DNA of 64,000 nucleotides from Phyllobacterium sp. 628 (lineage in GTDB: Bacteria > Pseudomonadota > Alphaproteobacteria > Rhizobiales > Rhizobiaceae): positions 124,001 to 188,000 of the forward strand of contig NZ_CP050300.1 of the NCBI RefSeq assembly GCF_014189505.1. The letters run 5' to 3'. The notes below the pieces were generated by a model. It was given only the letters and a program-made list of their open reading frames with translations, was not told where the DNA came from and did not search any database. Numbering within the stretch: position 1 is the stretch's first letter; each line of letters starts with the position of its first letter. Shown here one piece after another: positions 8,092 through 16,328 of the stretch. The translations under genes and the position numbers were made by a program.

Positions 8092-8520
8092 ATGCCGATA
8101 CAGGATATGGTGGATAGCATCGCGACCAGTGCCAATCTTGATCCGCAGGTGGCGGAAAAAGCGGCGGGAACAGTGCTGTCCGTGCTTCAGCACGAAGCCC
8201 CAGAACAGGCGTCCGTACTGTTTGCCAAAATTCCGGGTGCAGCCCAGCTTGCTCAAACCTTCGATGTCATGGCTGCTGGCAATCAGTCCGGCGGCGGGTT
8301 GCTTTCCAGCATCACCGGCTTCCTTGGCGGTGCTGCGGGTGAGAAGGTTGGCGCAATTCTCAATGGCGTTGCAGCGCTGAAAGCAAGCGGGTTGACGGTC
8401 GAGCAGATCCAGCAAGCCGGTTCTGCCGTGATTGCCCATGCCAAACAATCTGCTGATCCGCAACTGGTCGATAAGATTGTCAATTCGGTCCCCGGACTGA
8501 AAGGCCATTTCGGCCTCTGA
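8092..8520 (+). CDS. Small DUF2267/DUF2780-like protein
   Basis: A 142-residue protein without signal peptide or membrane segment. The N-terminal half (MVDSIATSANLDPQVAEKAAGTVL, then LQHEAPEQASVLFAKIPGA) has the helical pattern of DUF2267/DUF2780-type small proteins. A Gly-rich middle (GNQSGGGLLSSITGFLGGAAG) and a helical end follow. Such proteins are often stress-related, but no activity is established. GGAGA at 8082-8086 sits five bases before the ATG at 8092, so the ATG at 8080 is not the start. A weak GC stem (GCGGC/GCCGC) follows the stop. It shares orientation with the next gene, but the 90-bp gap gives no firm evidence for one transcript. Confidence 0.7.
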   Translation: MPIQDMVDSIATSANLDPQVAEKAAGTVLSVLQHEAPEQASVLFAKIPGAAQLAQTFDVMAAGNQSGGGLLSSITGFLGGAAGEKVGAILNGVAALKASGLTVEQIQQAGSAVIAHAKQSADPQLVDKIVNSVPGLKGHFGL

Positions 8521-8610
8521 TCCCATGTGAAAAGCGGCGGGCTGACATTTGCCGCCTTTCCAGATAAACCGCTCTTCGTATCGTTCAAGCGATACAAGGG
8601 AGCGGTACAG

Positions 8611-8979
8611 ATGAAGGGGACAAAACGCGCGGTCTATTTTGCGCTTGGATGGGTGATGGTAGCGCTTAGCTTTATCGGCGCGCTGCTTCCCATCATGCCC
8701 ACAACCATTTTCCTGATCATCGCTGCCTGGTGTTTCGGCCGGTCATCGCCGCGTTTTGAAAAATGGCTGCTGGAGCATCCGGTCTTCGGCCCAACTCTGG
8801 TCCAGTGGCAACGTCACGGCGCTATTCCTGCAAGGGTGAAATGCATTGCCTGTGGCGGCATGGCATTTGGCTACGGCTCGTTCTATTATTTCGCCAGACC
8901 GGCACCATTGCTCGCTACTTTTGTGGCGCTCTTTTTTATCGCTTGTGCCACCTATGTGGTTTCCCGACCCAGTGGCTAG
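8611..8979 (+). CDS. DUF454 (YbaN-type) inner-membrane protein
   Basis: A 122-residue membrane protein with the DUF454 pattern. It has a first hydrophobic hairpin with GALLPIMPTTIFLIIAAWCFGRSSPRF (split here as GALLPIMPTTIFL and IIAAWCFGRSSPRF). The soluble WLLEHPVFGP segment and two C-terminal hydrophobic segments follow. The role of the family is unknown. AAGGGAG lies about eight bases before the ATG at 8611, which rejects the longer frame from 8527. The TAG stop lies in the CTAG that borders the palindromic element at 8976-9252. Confidence 0.85.
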   Translation: MKGTKRAVYFALGWVMVALSFIGALLPIMPTTIFLIIAAWCFGRSSPRFEKWLLEHPVFGPTLVQWQRHGAIPARVKCIACGGMAFGYGSFYYFARPAPLLATFVALFFIACATYVVSRPSG

Positions 8980-9252
8980 AGCAAATTTTGTTTATTCGAA
9001 GCCAGTTCTGTTTCTCGGATGGCGAGACAATCCACGCGGAAGGTAGCAAGGCCGATGTTTTCCCATCGGACGAAGCTGCCTGACAAAGTGGGTGTCCGCC
9101 AGCCGGAAACCCGAAGGGCCGGGTGAATTTGGGCCAATTCCTGCGGGCTTTGACGTCGCCCGATGGGAAAACATCGGCCTTGTCAAACCCCTTGACCTTG
9201 CCCACAAATTCCCTCCGGCAGAACGGCTCCAAATAAACAAAACTTGCTCTAG
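8976..9252. mobile_element. 277-bp palindromic MITE-like element bounded by CTAG
   Basis: The ends are inverted: CTAGAGCAAATTTTGTTTAT on the left, and on the right, read on the minus strand, CTAGAGCAAGTTTTGTTTAT. The similarity runs for about 33 bp with few mismatches. A second inner pair, GGCCGATGTTTTCCCATCGG, is repeated in inverted form (about 9050-9070 and 9158-9177). The element has no coding potential. The bordering CTAG on each side (8976-8979 and 9249-9252) looks like a 4-bp target duplication of the kind made by IS5-type transposases. The left CTAG supplies the stop of the DUF454 gene and the right one the stop of fic. The folded RNA could also end transcription from both sides. No transposase is present here. 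Confidence 0.7.
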
Positions 9253-10808
9253 GGGAGGGGAGGACCAACAGGCTCCACACCGTCAAAGGCATCCCTGACC
9301 AACCCTTCGATCACGGTGATTTCCGCGTCTGTCAGTTTGACAAACACACCCTCACGCCGCTTGCGGCCCAGTGTTCCGTTGTTCTGCCTAATGTAGATAA
9401 TGAGATCCTGCGCCAAGCGATCCGGCATTTCGACCGCGTTCATAATCGCATGCAGAGCCTGGTCATGGCGTTTCAGATAATCAATCTCCTGCGGCAAATC
9501 CTTTTCAATGGTCCGCTGCACACACGCATAGAGGAACTCCGCCTCCGCAGTACAATCAAAATAGCGGTAAAGATCCGCCGTATCGTTCGTCACTTCGATA
9601 TTGCGATCCGGTGTCACTTTCCAGTCGATGTCCTGCATCAGCGGTGAAGAATGTCCCTGCAGAACGGTGCGATAGTCATCGATCCGGTCAAGCATCACCG
9701 AGGAGACAGGGAACACCATTCCCGCCGGAGAGAACTGCCGCTCCGTCAGCACGTGATGAATAAGACAGCGATGCACCCGGCCATTTCCGTCAGCGAGCGG
9801 GTGAATATAGACGAAGCCGAATGCGATCGCCGCCGCTTGCAAAACAGGATCAAGACCCGAGGGGCGCATGCGATCATTGCATTGTCCAAGGCCATCCATA
9901 AGACTGGTGAGATCATCCGGCCGCGCACCGATGAATTCGGGCAGGGGATCATTGTTGTGATCCCGCTCACCGAGAAAGACGCCATCGGAACGATAACCGA
10001 TTTCAGTAAAACGGTCATCACCGATGAGCAGGCGGTGCAGGCGATAAATTTCCGTCTGATCCAGCGGCCGTTTGCCAGCCTCGAGCACCGCACGCCCCCA
10101 ACGCTCCAAACGGCTCTGTGGCGCACGCTCACCTTCAATGGCGAAGCTGGCACGACTGTCCGCCAGCAGCATGAAACTCGCCGCACGCGTCACCAGATGT
10201 CCGCCCGTCCGCCCGATTGTCTCGCGTGCCTGACGGGCGATATCGAGAGCGATGAACGATTGCAAGGCCTCCGTCCGGCGAATGACTGGACAGAACGCCG
10301 CCGTCCCCAGCAGATTGTTGCGTACCCGGTGGCGTTTGGACAGCAATGCCTCGCCGGTAAAATAAAGTTCCGTATCGAGCACATCCACCGCTGCCAGATT
10401 ATCGGCGTCATCAATCGGCAATTGCTGCCCGGTTAGATACTCGTAAAGGAACCAGACACGCCGGGCGACGGCGCCCGTCGGCGTTGCGGTGATAAACTCC
10501 ACCATATCCGCCTGAGGCAATGCCTCAAATGCCCGTTTGAGAATAAGAAGATCAATCGGCTCGTGCCGCAGGGCGAAGCTTAAGTGATCGGCAGCTTCAC
10601 CGCTGGTGCTATAACGCTTGTCATAGACGGTCCAGCTGCCTTCAACCCGTCTGCTGCCGCCCACATATTTTGCCGAGACACAGGCTGGCTGCCGTACAGG
10701 TGCCCGGATCCCCAATCCCTGCACCAGAGCTGCCAAGCCGATAAGCTCGCAATCCTTGGGAACGAGTTCGCCTTGGAAATAATCAACGGGATGAAGATCA
10801 AGCTGCAT
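9249..10808 (-). CDS. Fic-family protein (probable AMP-transferase) with N-terminal inhibitory motif
   Basis: A 519-residue protein. The Fic core motif HPLADGNGRVHR (residues 336-347) matches HPFxDGNGRxxR with all catalytic residues; the usual Phe is Leu. SFAIEGE at 221-227 fits the inhibitory (S/T)xxxE(G/N) helix placed before the Fic domain, as in class II Fic proteins, so the enzyme is probably self-inhibited. The N-terminal 180 residues look like a separate domain, and the C-terminal helices may be a winged-helix-like region. Fic enzymes move AMP from ATP to a hydroxyl of a target protein; the target is unknown. No antitoxin-sized partner gene is adjacent. Six ATCGA-type motifs lie just upstream. 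Its TAG stop lies in the border of the palindromic element. Confidence 0.88.
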   Translation of the reverse strand: MQLDLHPVDYFQGELVPKDCELIGLAALVQGLGIRAPVRQPACVSAKYVGGSRRVEGSWTVYDKRYSTSGEAADHLSFALRHEPIDLLILKRAFEALPQADMVEFITATPTGAVARRVWFLYEYLTGQQLPIDDADNLAAVDVLDTELYFTGEALLSKRHRVRNNLLGTAAFCPVIRRTEALQSFIALDIARQARETIGRTGGHLVTRAASFMLLADSRASFAIEGERAPQSRLERWGRAVLEAGKRPLDQTEIYRLHRLLIGDDRFTEIGYRSDGVFLGERDHNNDPLPEFIGARPDDLTSLMDGLGQCNDRMRPSGLDPVLQAAAIAFGFVYIHPLADGNGRVHRCLIHHVLTERQFSPAGMVFPVSSVMLDRIDDYRTVLQGHSSPLMQDIDWKVTPDRNIEVTNDTADLYRYFDCTAEAEFLYACVQRTIEKDLPQEIDYLKRHDQALHAIMNAVEMPDRLAQDLIIYIRQNNGTLGRKRREGVFVKLTDAEITVIEGLVRDAFDGVEPVGPPLP

Positions 10809-10810
10809 GG

Positions 10811-10943
10811 ATCGAAAACCTTGCGTTAATATCGAAATTCACACGTTTTATATCATCGATATCGAAATTTATATAAACCTTAGCGAATCGAAAAGTCAAA
10901 GCAAATATCGAGAACCACATGGAAAATCCTTTATATATCGAAA
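10811..10943 (+). repeat. Array of six ATCGAAA-type motifs upstream of fic
   Basis: ATCGAAA starts at 10811, 10831, 10861, 10887 and 10937, with a variant ATCGAGA at 10908. All point the same way. Steps of 20, 30, 26, 21 and 29 bp are mostly near whole helical turns. The first copy overlaps the bases just before the fic start codon. The array looks like an operator for a protein that binds cooperatively on one face, possibly autoregulation. The remaining part of the gap (10944-11173) is AT-rich, with no gene seen; it must hold the promoter of the acetyltransferase gene. Confidence 0.5.
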
Positions 10944-11173
10944 ACTAATCATACCTCAAAATCGCCGACAACAAAGACCAATCACAAACCAATCCGGCCA
11001 ACACCGGCATTATCATCAGAAACATCGGCAGCAACTCGCTCTACAAGGCTTACTTCTGGCAACGAGACCCTACCAATTAGAAACCAGTTGACAACAGCCC
11101 TCAAAAATCCAACTCTATTACATTAAAAGGGGATATATTCCATTATATTGGAATTTCATGGTGAGGAGCATCG

Positions 11174-11653
11174 GTGGCTGATTTACTCGTAGGCTTGTAC
11201 TCCGACAAGCTGGCAGAACTAAAAGAGAAGGCTGAACGCGTCCCCGTAACGATCCGGCCCGTGCTTGCGCCCGAGGCGCAGCTCGTCGCAAATTGGGTGG
11301 GTGAACACTTCAGCGCCAACTGGGCCAGCGAAGTCACCATCGCCATTACACGCCAGCCATCCGCCTGTCTCATAGCCATCGAAAATGGCGAGCTTGTGGG
11401 CTTTGCCTGTTACGACGCCACGGCGCGCGGTTTTTTCGGCCCGACCGGTGTCCATCCGGACCGTCAGGGCAAGGGGTTCGGCCTCGCACTTTTTTCCGCA
11501 ACCTTGCAAACCATGAAAACTCTCGGCCATGCCTATGCGTTCATCGGCGATGCAGGGCCGGTCGACTTTTATGCCAAGGCCGCAGACGCCATCGAAATTC
11601 CTGCCAAAGACAAAGGCATTTATCAGGGCATGTTGCGCGCCAAGCGGACCTAG
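11174..11653 (+). CDS. GNAT-family N-acetyltransferase
   Basis: A 159-residue single-domain GNAT protein. The acetyl-CoA binding signature is seen in GVHPDRQGKGFGLALF (about residues 96-111), where Q/RxxGxG/A is QGKGFG, preceded by the beta-strand LIAIENGELVGFACYD. A C-terminal FIGDAGPVDFYAKA segment matches the usual strand-helix before the last strand. The substrate cannot be predicted. The GTG at 11174 has GAGGAG five bases upstream. It lies 30 bp before the GH3 gene on the same strand, so the two may share a transcript; if so an amino-sugar substrate would fit, but that is inference. Confidence 0.85.
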   Translation: MADLLVGLYSDKLAELKEKAERVPVTIRPVLAPEAQLVANWVGEHFSANWASEVTIAITRQPSACLIAIENGELVGFACYDATARGFFGPTGVHPDRQGKGFGLALFSATLQTMKTLGHAYAFIGDAGPVDFYAKAADAIEIPAKDKGIYQGMLRAKRT

Positions 11654-11683
11654 CCCCAATCACAGACTCATGGAGTGAACACC

Positions 11684-12709
11684 GTGTCCAGCCAATTGCC
11701 TCTCGCCCTGTTTGTCGGCATTCCAAACCCCACCCTGTCACCCGACGAGATCGCTCTGTTTCGCGAAACGAATCCGCTTGGCCTGTTCGTCGGCCGCCGC
11801 AACCAGCGCGAACCGGAACAGGTCAAGGCATTGATCCGCAGTTTTCGCGAAGCGGTCGGCCGCGAAGACGCGCCTGTTTTTACCGATCAGGAAGGTGGCC
11901 GTGTCCAGCATCTCGACGCTGGTCCATGGCCTTTGTTCCGCAGCTTCGGCGAGTTCGCCCGGTTGGCGCACCATGATCTTGATCTGGCAAAGAAGGCGCT
12001 CCGCCTGTCATCCCGGGCCATGGGCACGATGATGACTGAGCTTGGCCATTCCAGTGGCTGTTCGCCCGTGCTTGATCTGGTGTTCGATACGACCAGCGAC
12101 GTTATCGGCGCGCGTTCCTTCGGTTCCGATCCTGAACTTGTCACGGCGCTTGGCCGTGAGGTCATCGAGGGTCTTCTGGAAACCGGCAATATGCCGGTCA
12201 TGAAGCACATTCCCGGTCATGGCCGCGCTACACTCGATTCCCATAAGGAACGGCCCGTGGTTGATGCCAGCAGGGAAACGCTGCTTGCCACGGATTTCAA
12301 GCCGTTCATCGATCTCAAGAACACCCCTTGGGCCATGGTCGCACACGTGGTCTATTCCGCCTATGACCGGGAACAGCCTGCGTCCGTCTCGCCCATCCTT
12401 CTCGACGTCATCCGCAACGACTTTGGCTATGACGGTGTGCTTATCTCCGATTGCATTTTCATGAATGCGCTCACCGGCACCATGCCGGAACGCGTCGCTC
12501 AGGTGCTTGATGCAGGCTATGACATTGCCCTGCACAGCCATGGCGATCTGGCTGACAGTGAAGCGGCTGCCAAAGCCTCGCGTCCACTCACCGCCGAAGC
12601 GGCTCGCCGCATCGCCGCCGCCAATAGTCGTCTCGGTTCGCAGAAAGTGGATATCAAGGCGGCTCATGCCGAAGTTGAAGACATGTTTGCGAGCGCGCTC
12701 GTCAGTTAA
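11684..12709 (+). CDS. GH3-family beta-N-acetylhexosaminidase-like enzyme (NagZ type)
   Basis: A 341-residue single-domain GH3 enzyme without signal peptide, so cytoplasmic. The diagnostic loop KHIPGHGRATLDSH (about residues 174-187) carries the Asp-His pair used as acid/base in NagZ-type enzymes. ISDCIFMNAL holds the likely nucleophile Asp. FTDQEGGRVQ is the substrate-binding motif. NagZ removes GlcNAc from muropeptides; close relatives cleave chito-oligosaccharides. The GTG at 11684 is preferred over the GTG at 11675, because GGAG at 11672-11675 is eight bases before it. It is the first gene of an operon with an oligosaccharide/peptide ABC importer, which suggests it degrades what that importer brings in. 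Confidence 0.85.
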   Translation: MSSQLPLALFVGIPNPTLSPDEIALFRETNPLGLFVGRRNQREPEQVKALIRSFREAVGREDAPVFTDQEGGRVQHLDAGPWPLFRSFGEFARLAHHDLDLAKKALRLSSRAMGTMMTELGHSSGCSPVLDLVFDTTSDVIGARSFGSDPELVTALGREVIEGLLETGNMPVMKHIPGHGRATLDSHKERPVVDASRETLLATDFKPFIDLKNTPWAMVAHVVYSAYDREQPASVSPILLDVIRNDFGYDGVLISDCIFMNALTGTMPERVAQVLDAGYDIALHSHGDLADSEAAAKASRPLTAEAARRIAAANSRLGSQKVDIKAAHAEVEDMFASALVS

Positions 12710-12747
12710 GCCAGCTCAATTCAACCAAAGAAAACAGGGGAATATAC

Positions 12748-14400
12748 ATGTTGAGAAACCGTCTGTTTGCAGCAGCCTCTGCATTCGTTCTTCTATCTGC
12801 GCCCGCAATGGCGCAGACCGTGCTAACCGTCAATATTGAACCTGCCACCACCTGGGTGCGCAACTTCAATCCGTTTAATCAGACATCGGCACGTCAAAGC
12901 ACGCTCGACTTCATCTATGAGCCGCTCGTCATATTCAACCGCTTCGACAACAACAAGCCGAATTATCGTTTGGCCGAAAGTTTCAAACTGGCGGACGATC
13001 TGAAAAGCATCGAGTTCAAGCTGCGCCCAGATCTCAAATGGTCTGACGGAAAGCCGCTGACCTCCGCAGACGTCAAATTCACTTATGATTATCTGAAGAA
13101 GTTCCCGGCGCTGGATTTTGTCAGCATCTGGAAATTCATCGATGGCGTCGAGGCTGTCGATGCGCAGACCGTGCGTTTCAGCCTGATTAATCCGAGCTCA
13201 CTGGCCGCCGATCAGCTGGTGCAGGTGCCCATCATTCCGGAACATATCTGGAAGGACATTGCCGATCCGGTCACCTTCGCCAATGAAAACCCTGTTGGCA
13301 GCGGTCCGATGACCGAGATTGCCCGCTTCACCGGTCAGACCTATGACCAGTGCCGCAATCCGAACTACTGGGACAACAAGGACCTGAAGATCGACTGCAT
13401 GCGTTTCCCACAGCTTGCCGATAACAACCAGATCCTGACTGCGACCGCCAATGGCACGCTGGACTGGGGTGTTTCGTTCCTGCCCGACGTGGAAAACACT
13501 TATGTTGCCAAGGACCCGGAGCATTTCCATTATTGGTATACGCCGGGTAGCATGGTCGCCTTCCTGTTCAATCTGGAAACAGCCAATGAGAATAACCGCA
13601 AGGCGTTCAACGACGTGAAGTTCCGCCGCGCCGTCAGCATGGCGCTGGACCGGCAGGGCATGATTGATGTCGCCGGCTATGGCTATCCCACACTCAACGA
13701 TGATCCGTCGGGTATGGGCGAGCTCTATAAGAACTGGTCCGATCCGTCGGTTCTGGCTGATTTCGGCAAGTACGGCAAATATGATACCGATGCTGCCAAA
13801 GCCTTGCTGGATGAGGCTGGTTATGTCGACAAGGACGGCGACGGCTTCCGCGATAATCCGGATGGCAGCAAGATTTCATTCTCTTTGATCGTGCCGAATG
13901 CCTGGACTGACTGGATCGACACCGTGCAGATCGCCATCGAAGGCATGCAGGCCACTGGTCTTGATGTGAAGATCGCCACTCCGGAAGAGGCCGTCTGGTC
14001 GGGCAATTTGATCAATGGCAGTTTTGACATGGCTATCAACAGCCTGCCAGCCGCTGCGTCGCCCTATTATCCCTATCAGCGCGCCTATAACGAACAGGAT
14101 AAGGGCAAGACCCGCTTCACGTCGCAGCGCTGGTTCAATCCTGATCTCGCCAAGCTGCTGGTGGACTTTACCCGCACCGCCGATCCGTCTGCCCAGAAGG
14201 ATGTGATGAACAAGGCGCAGCGCATCGTTGCGGAAAACCTGCCGATGATGCCGGTGTTCAACAATCCCAACTGGTATCAGTACAACACCAAGCGTTTTAC
14301 CGGCTGGTCAACGAAGGAAAAGCCTTTCGTTAACCCTTCGATCACACGCAACAACCCGGCGCGTCTCATTCACCTTCTGGCGCTTGAGCCAGTTCAATAA
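12748..14400 (+). CDS. ABC importer substrate-binding protein, family 5 (oligosaccharide/peptide)
   Basis: A 550-residue periplasmic protein with a Sec signal peptide (LFAAASAFVLLSAPAMA-QT). The SBP_bac_5 fold is seen in LAESFKLADDLKSIEFKLRPDLKWSDGKPLTSADVKFTYDY, quoted in parts: KFKLRPDLKWSDGKPLTS-like core at about residues 90-110. A later block is FNDVKFRRAVSMALDRQGM. Start-of-mature WVRNFNPFN and the length are nearer to the cello-/chito-oligosaccharide binding branch than to small dipeptide binders. With the GH3 enzyme upstream, beta-glucosides or GlcNAc oligomers are the likely ligands; this is inference. It is followed by an intercistronic hairpin, which probably keeps its mRNA more abundant than that of the membrane parts. 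Confidence 0.88.
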   Translation: MLRNRLFAAASAFVLLSAPAMAQTVLTVNIEPATTWVRNFNPFNQTSARQSTLDFIYEPLVIFNRFDNNKPNYRLAESFKLADDLKSIEFKLRPDLKWSDGKPLTSADVKFTYDYLKKFPALDFVSIWKFIDGVEAVDAQTVRFSLINPSSLAADQLVQVPIIPEHIWKDIADPVTFANENPVGSGPMTEIARFTGQTYDQCRNPNYWDNKDLKIDCMRFPQLADNNQILTATANGTLDWGVSFLPDVENTYVAKDPEHFHYWYTPGSMVAFLFNLETANENNRKAFNDVKFRRAVSMALDRQGMIDVAGYGYPTLNDDPSGMGELYKNWSDPSVLADFGKYGKYDTDAAKALLDEAGYVDKDGDGFRDNPDGSKISFSLIVPNAWTDWIDTVQIAIEGMQATGLDVKIATPEEAVWSGNLINGSFDMAINSLPAAASPYYPYQRAYNEQDKGKTRFTSQRWFNPDLAKLLVDFTRTADPSAQKDVMNKAQRIVAENLPMMPVFNNPNWYQYNTKRFTGWSTKEKPFVNPSITRNNPARLIHLLALEPVQ

Positions 14401-14412
14401 ACATCGCAGCAG

Positions 14413-14439
14413 GTGGAGACAGTGACTGACTGTCTCCAC
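14413..14439 (+). terminator. Intercistronic hairpin after the binding-protein gene (no U tract)
   Basis: A perfect 11-bp stem, GTGGAGACAGT (14413-14423) with ACTGTCTCCAC (14429-14439), loop GACTG. No T run follows, so it is more likely a 3'-end stabiliser or partial attenuator than a full terminator. Confidence 0.65.
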
Positions 14440-14456
14440 CGCGATGGGAGATGCAT

Positions 14457-15434
14457 ATGGCTTTCCTGCTCCGCCGACTTGGATTCTATCTGGCAGCCTT
14501 CATTGCGGCTGCCACGATCAACTTCTTCCTGCCGCGCCTCATGCCGGGAGATCCGATCCAGATCATGTTCTCAAGCACCGGCACCGAGTTATCAGCTGAG
14601 AACCTTGAATCGCTGAAACTGACCTTCGGTTTTGTCGATGGGCCGCTTTGGCAGCAATATTTCACCTATCTCAAAAGCATCTTCACCGGCGATCTCGGCC
14701 GCTCCATCAAATATTTCCCTTTGCCGGTTACCGAAGTCCTCGGCCATGCGCTGATCTGGACTGTCGGACTGATGGGCACGGCCACTTTGATCAGTTTCAC
14801 GCTCGGAACATTCCTCGGCATTCTCGCCGCGTGGCGGCGCGGCAGTGTGTTCGACGTGGTGGTTTCGGTGGGCGCGATTTTTGCCACCTCGGTTCCGGCA
14901 GTCGTCACATCGCTGATCGTCCTCTTCTTCTTCGGCTTCACTTTGAACTGGTTTCCCACCGGCTATTCTGCCGATCCGGCACTCGATCCATCATTCTCAC
15001 TCACTTATATCGGGAGCGTACTCTATCATGGCCTGTTGCCGATGCTCACCTTGTGCACGGTGTTGACCGGCGGGTTCGCTGTCACCATGCGCAACAATAT
15101 GATCAATCTGCTGGGTGAGGATTACATCGTCATGGCCCGGGCAAAGGGTCTGTCCGACAGCCGCGTCATGATCTGGTATGCGGCGCGCAATGCGCTTCTG
15201 CCCACCGTCAGCAGTCTCGCCATCGCCATCGGCACCGTACTCGGCGGGTCGCTGGTGACGGAAGTGGTGTTCAACTATCCGGGCCTCGGTAACATCCTCT
15301 ATCAGGCCATCCTCGCAAGAGACTATCCTGTCATTCAGGGGCAACTCCTGATCATGACTGTCGCCATGCTTGTTGCCAATTTCATCGTGGATATCAGCTA
15401 TGTGCTGCTCGATCCGCGCCTGCGGAGGATGTGA
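14457..15434 (+). CDS. ABC importer permease, DppB/OppB type
   Basis: A 325-residue inner-membrane protein with an N-terminal membrane segment (LLRRLGFYLAAFIAAATINFFLPRLMPGDP is read as LGFYLAAFIAAATINFF plus the LMPGDP motif). The EAA coupling loop reads DYIVMARAKGLSDSRVMIWYA and five further membrane spans follow. It pairs with the DppC-type permease 3 bp downstream. The ATG at 14457 has GGGAG six bases upstream; the ATG at 14451 abuts that site and is rejected. A parS-like palindrome lies inside the gene at 14588-14603, encoding ELSAEN. Confidence 0.9.
   Translation: MAFLLRRLGFYLAAFIAAATINFFLPRLMPGDPIQIMFSSTGTELSAENLESLKLTFGFVDGPLWQQYFTYLKSIFTGDLGRSIKYFPLPVTEVLGHALIWTVGLMGTATLISFTLGTFLGILAAWRRGSVFDVVVSVGAIFATSVPAVVTSLIVLFFFGFTLNWFPTGYSADPALDPSFSLTYIGSVLYHGLLPMLTLCTVLTGGFAVTMRNNMINLLGEDYIVMARAKGLSDSRVMIWYAARNALLPTVSSLAIAIGTVLGGSLVTEVVFNYPGLGNILYQAILARDYPVIQGQLLIMTVAMLVANFIVDISYVLLDPRLRRM
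14588..14603. promoter_or_regulatory. Third parS-like palindrome, inside a permease gene
   Basis: GTTATCAGCTGAGAAC differs from the perfect upstream site at 6578-6593 at one base and fits GTTNNCNGCNGNNAAC throughout. It lies about 8 kb from repA, within coding sequence. It could be an extra RepB loading site or chance; the codons are ordinary. Confidence 0.45.
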
Positions 15435-15437
15435 GCC

Positions 15438-16328
15438 ATGAAGCCACTCATTGCCGGACTTGTCCGCAACCGCAAAGCTCTTGTCGGCATGATCATCCTT
15501 CTGATCATCGTGCTGATCGCCGTCGCGGCACCATTGCTCACCGGCTACAATCCGGCCGCGCGCGTCGGCAGGCCCCATCAGCCGCCGTCAGCCGAACATT
15601 GGCTTGGTACAACGCGCATCGGTCAGGATGTCTTTGCCCGGCTGATCTATGGCGCACGCACTTCGCTCGCCGTCGGCTTCGGGGCAGGGCTTCTGATTAC
15701 CGTACTTGGCACTGCCCTTGGCATCATTGCCGGTTATCGCGGCGGCAAGACCGATGAGATCATCAGCTTCTTCACCAATATGGTGCTTGTCGTGCCCAAC
15801 CTGCCGCTGCTGCTCGTGCTCGCCTCCTTCATCGGTCAGGCCAGCCCGATGGTGATTGCCATTATTCTTGGTCTTACCTCCTGGGCCTGGGGTGCACGTG
15901 TCACCCGCGCTGAGACGCTGTCCGTCAAGCAGAAGGACTTTGTCAAATCCGCCGAAATGATGGGCGAGCCACGCTGGCGCATCATGACCTTTGAAATCTT
16001 TCCCAATCTGATTTCCATCGTTGGCATCAATTTCATCGGCAGTGTGATCTTCGCCATCATAACGGAAGCAACACTCGAATTCCTTGGCCTCGGCGATCCC
16101 AAAACAGTTTCGTGGGGCATGATGCTCTACAACGCACAAAAAGCGTCGGCTCTCTCGGTCGGCGCATGGTGGGATATCCTCACGCCGTGCTTCGCACTTG
16201 CGCTTCTCGGCGTCGGGCTTTCGCTATTGAATTTTGCCGTCGATGAAATCGCCAATCCACGTCTGCGCACCGGAAACAGCATGAAGCGCTGGTCATCGCT
16301 GATCCGCTCAGGGGAGGGACGCCTGTGA
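15438..16328 (+). CDS. ABC importer permease, DppC/OppC type
   Basis: A 296-residue inner-membrane protein with one N-terminal span (IILLIIVLIAVAAPLLTGY). The short periplasmic link HWLGTTRIGQDVFARLIYGARTS (core GTTRIGQDVFARLIYG) is typical of DppC. Five more spans and an EAA loop, KQKDFVKSAEMMGEPRWRI, follow. It forms the translocation pore together with the preceding permease. Its stop overlaps the start of the first ATPase gene by 4 bp. Confidence 0.9.
   Translation: MKPLIAGLVRNRKALVGMIILLIIVLIAVAAPLLTGYNPAARVGRPHQPPSAEHWLGTTRIGQDVFARLIYGARTSLAVGFGAGLLITVLGTALGIIAGYRGGKTDEIISFFTNMVLVVPNLPLLLVLASFIGQASPMVIAIILGLTSWAWGARVTRAETLSVKQKDFVKSAEMMGEPRWRIMTFEIFPNLISIVGINFIGSVIFAIITEATLEFLGLGDPKTVSWGMMLYNAQKASALSVGAWWDILTPCFALALLGVGLSLLNFAVDEIANPRLRTGNSMKRWSSLIRSGEGRL

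Noticed and set aside
9651..10436. Plus-strand frame of 261 codons opposite fic
   Set aside because: Shadow of the Fic gene, which carries the complete catalytic motif on the other strand.
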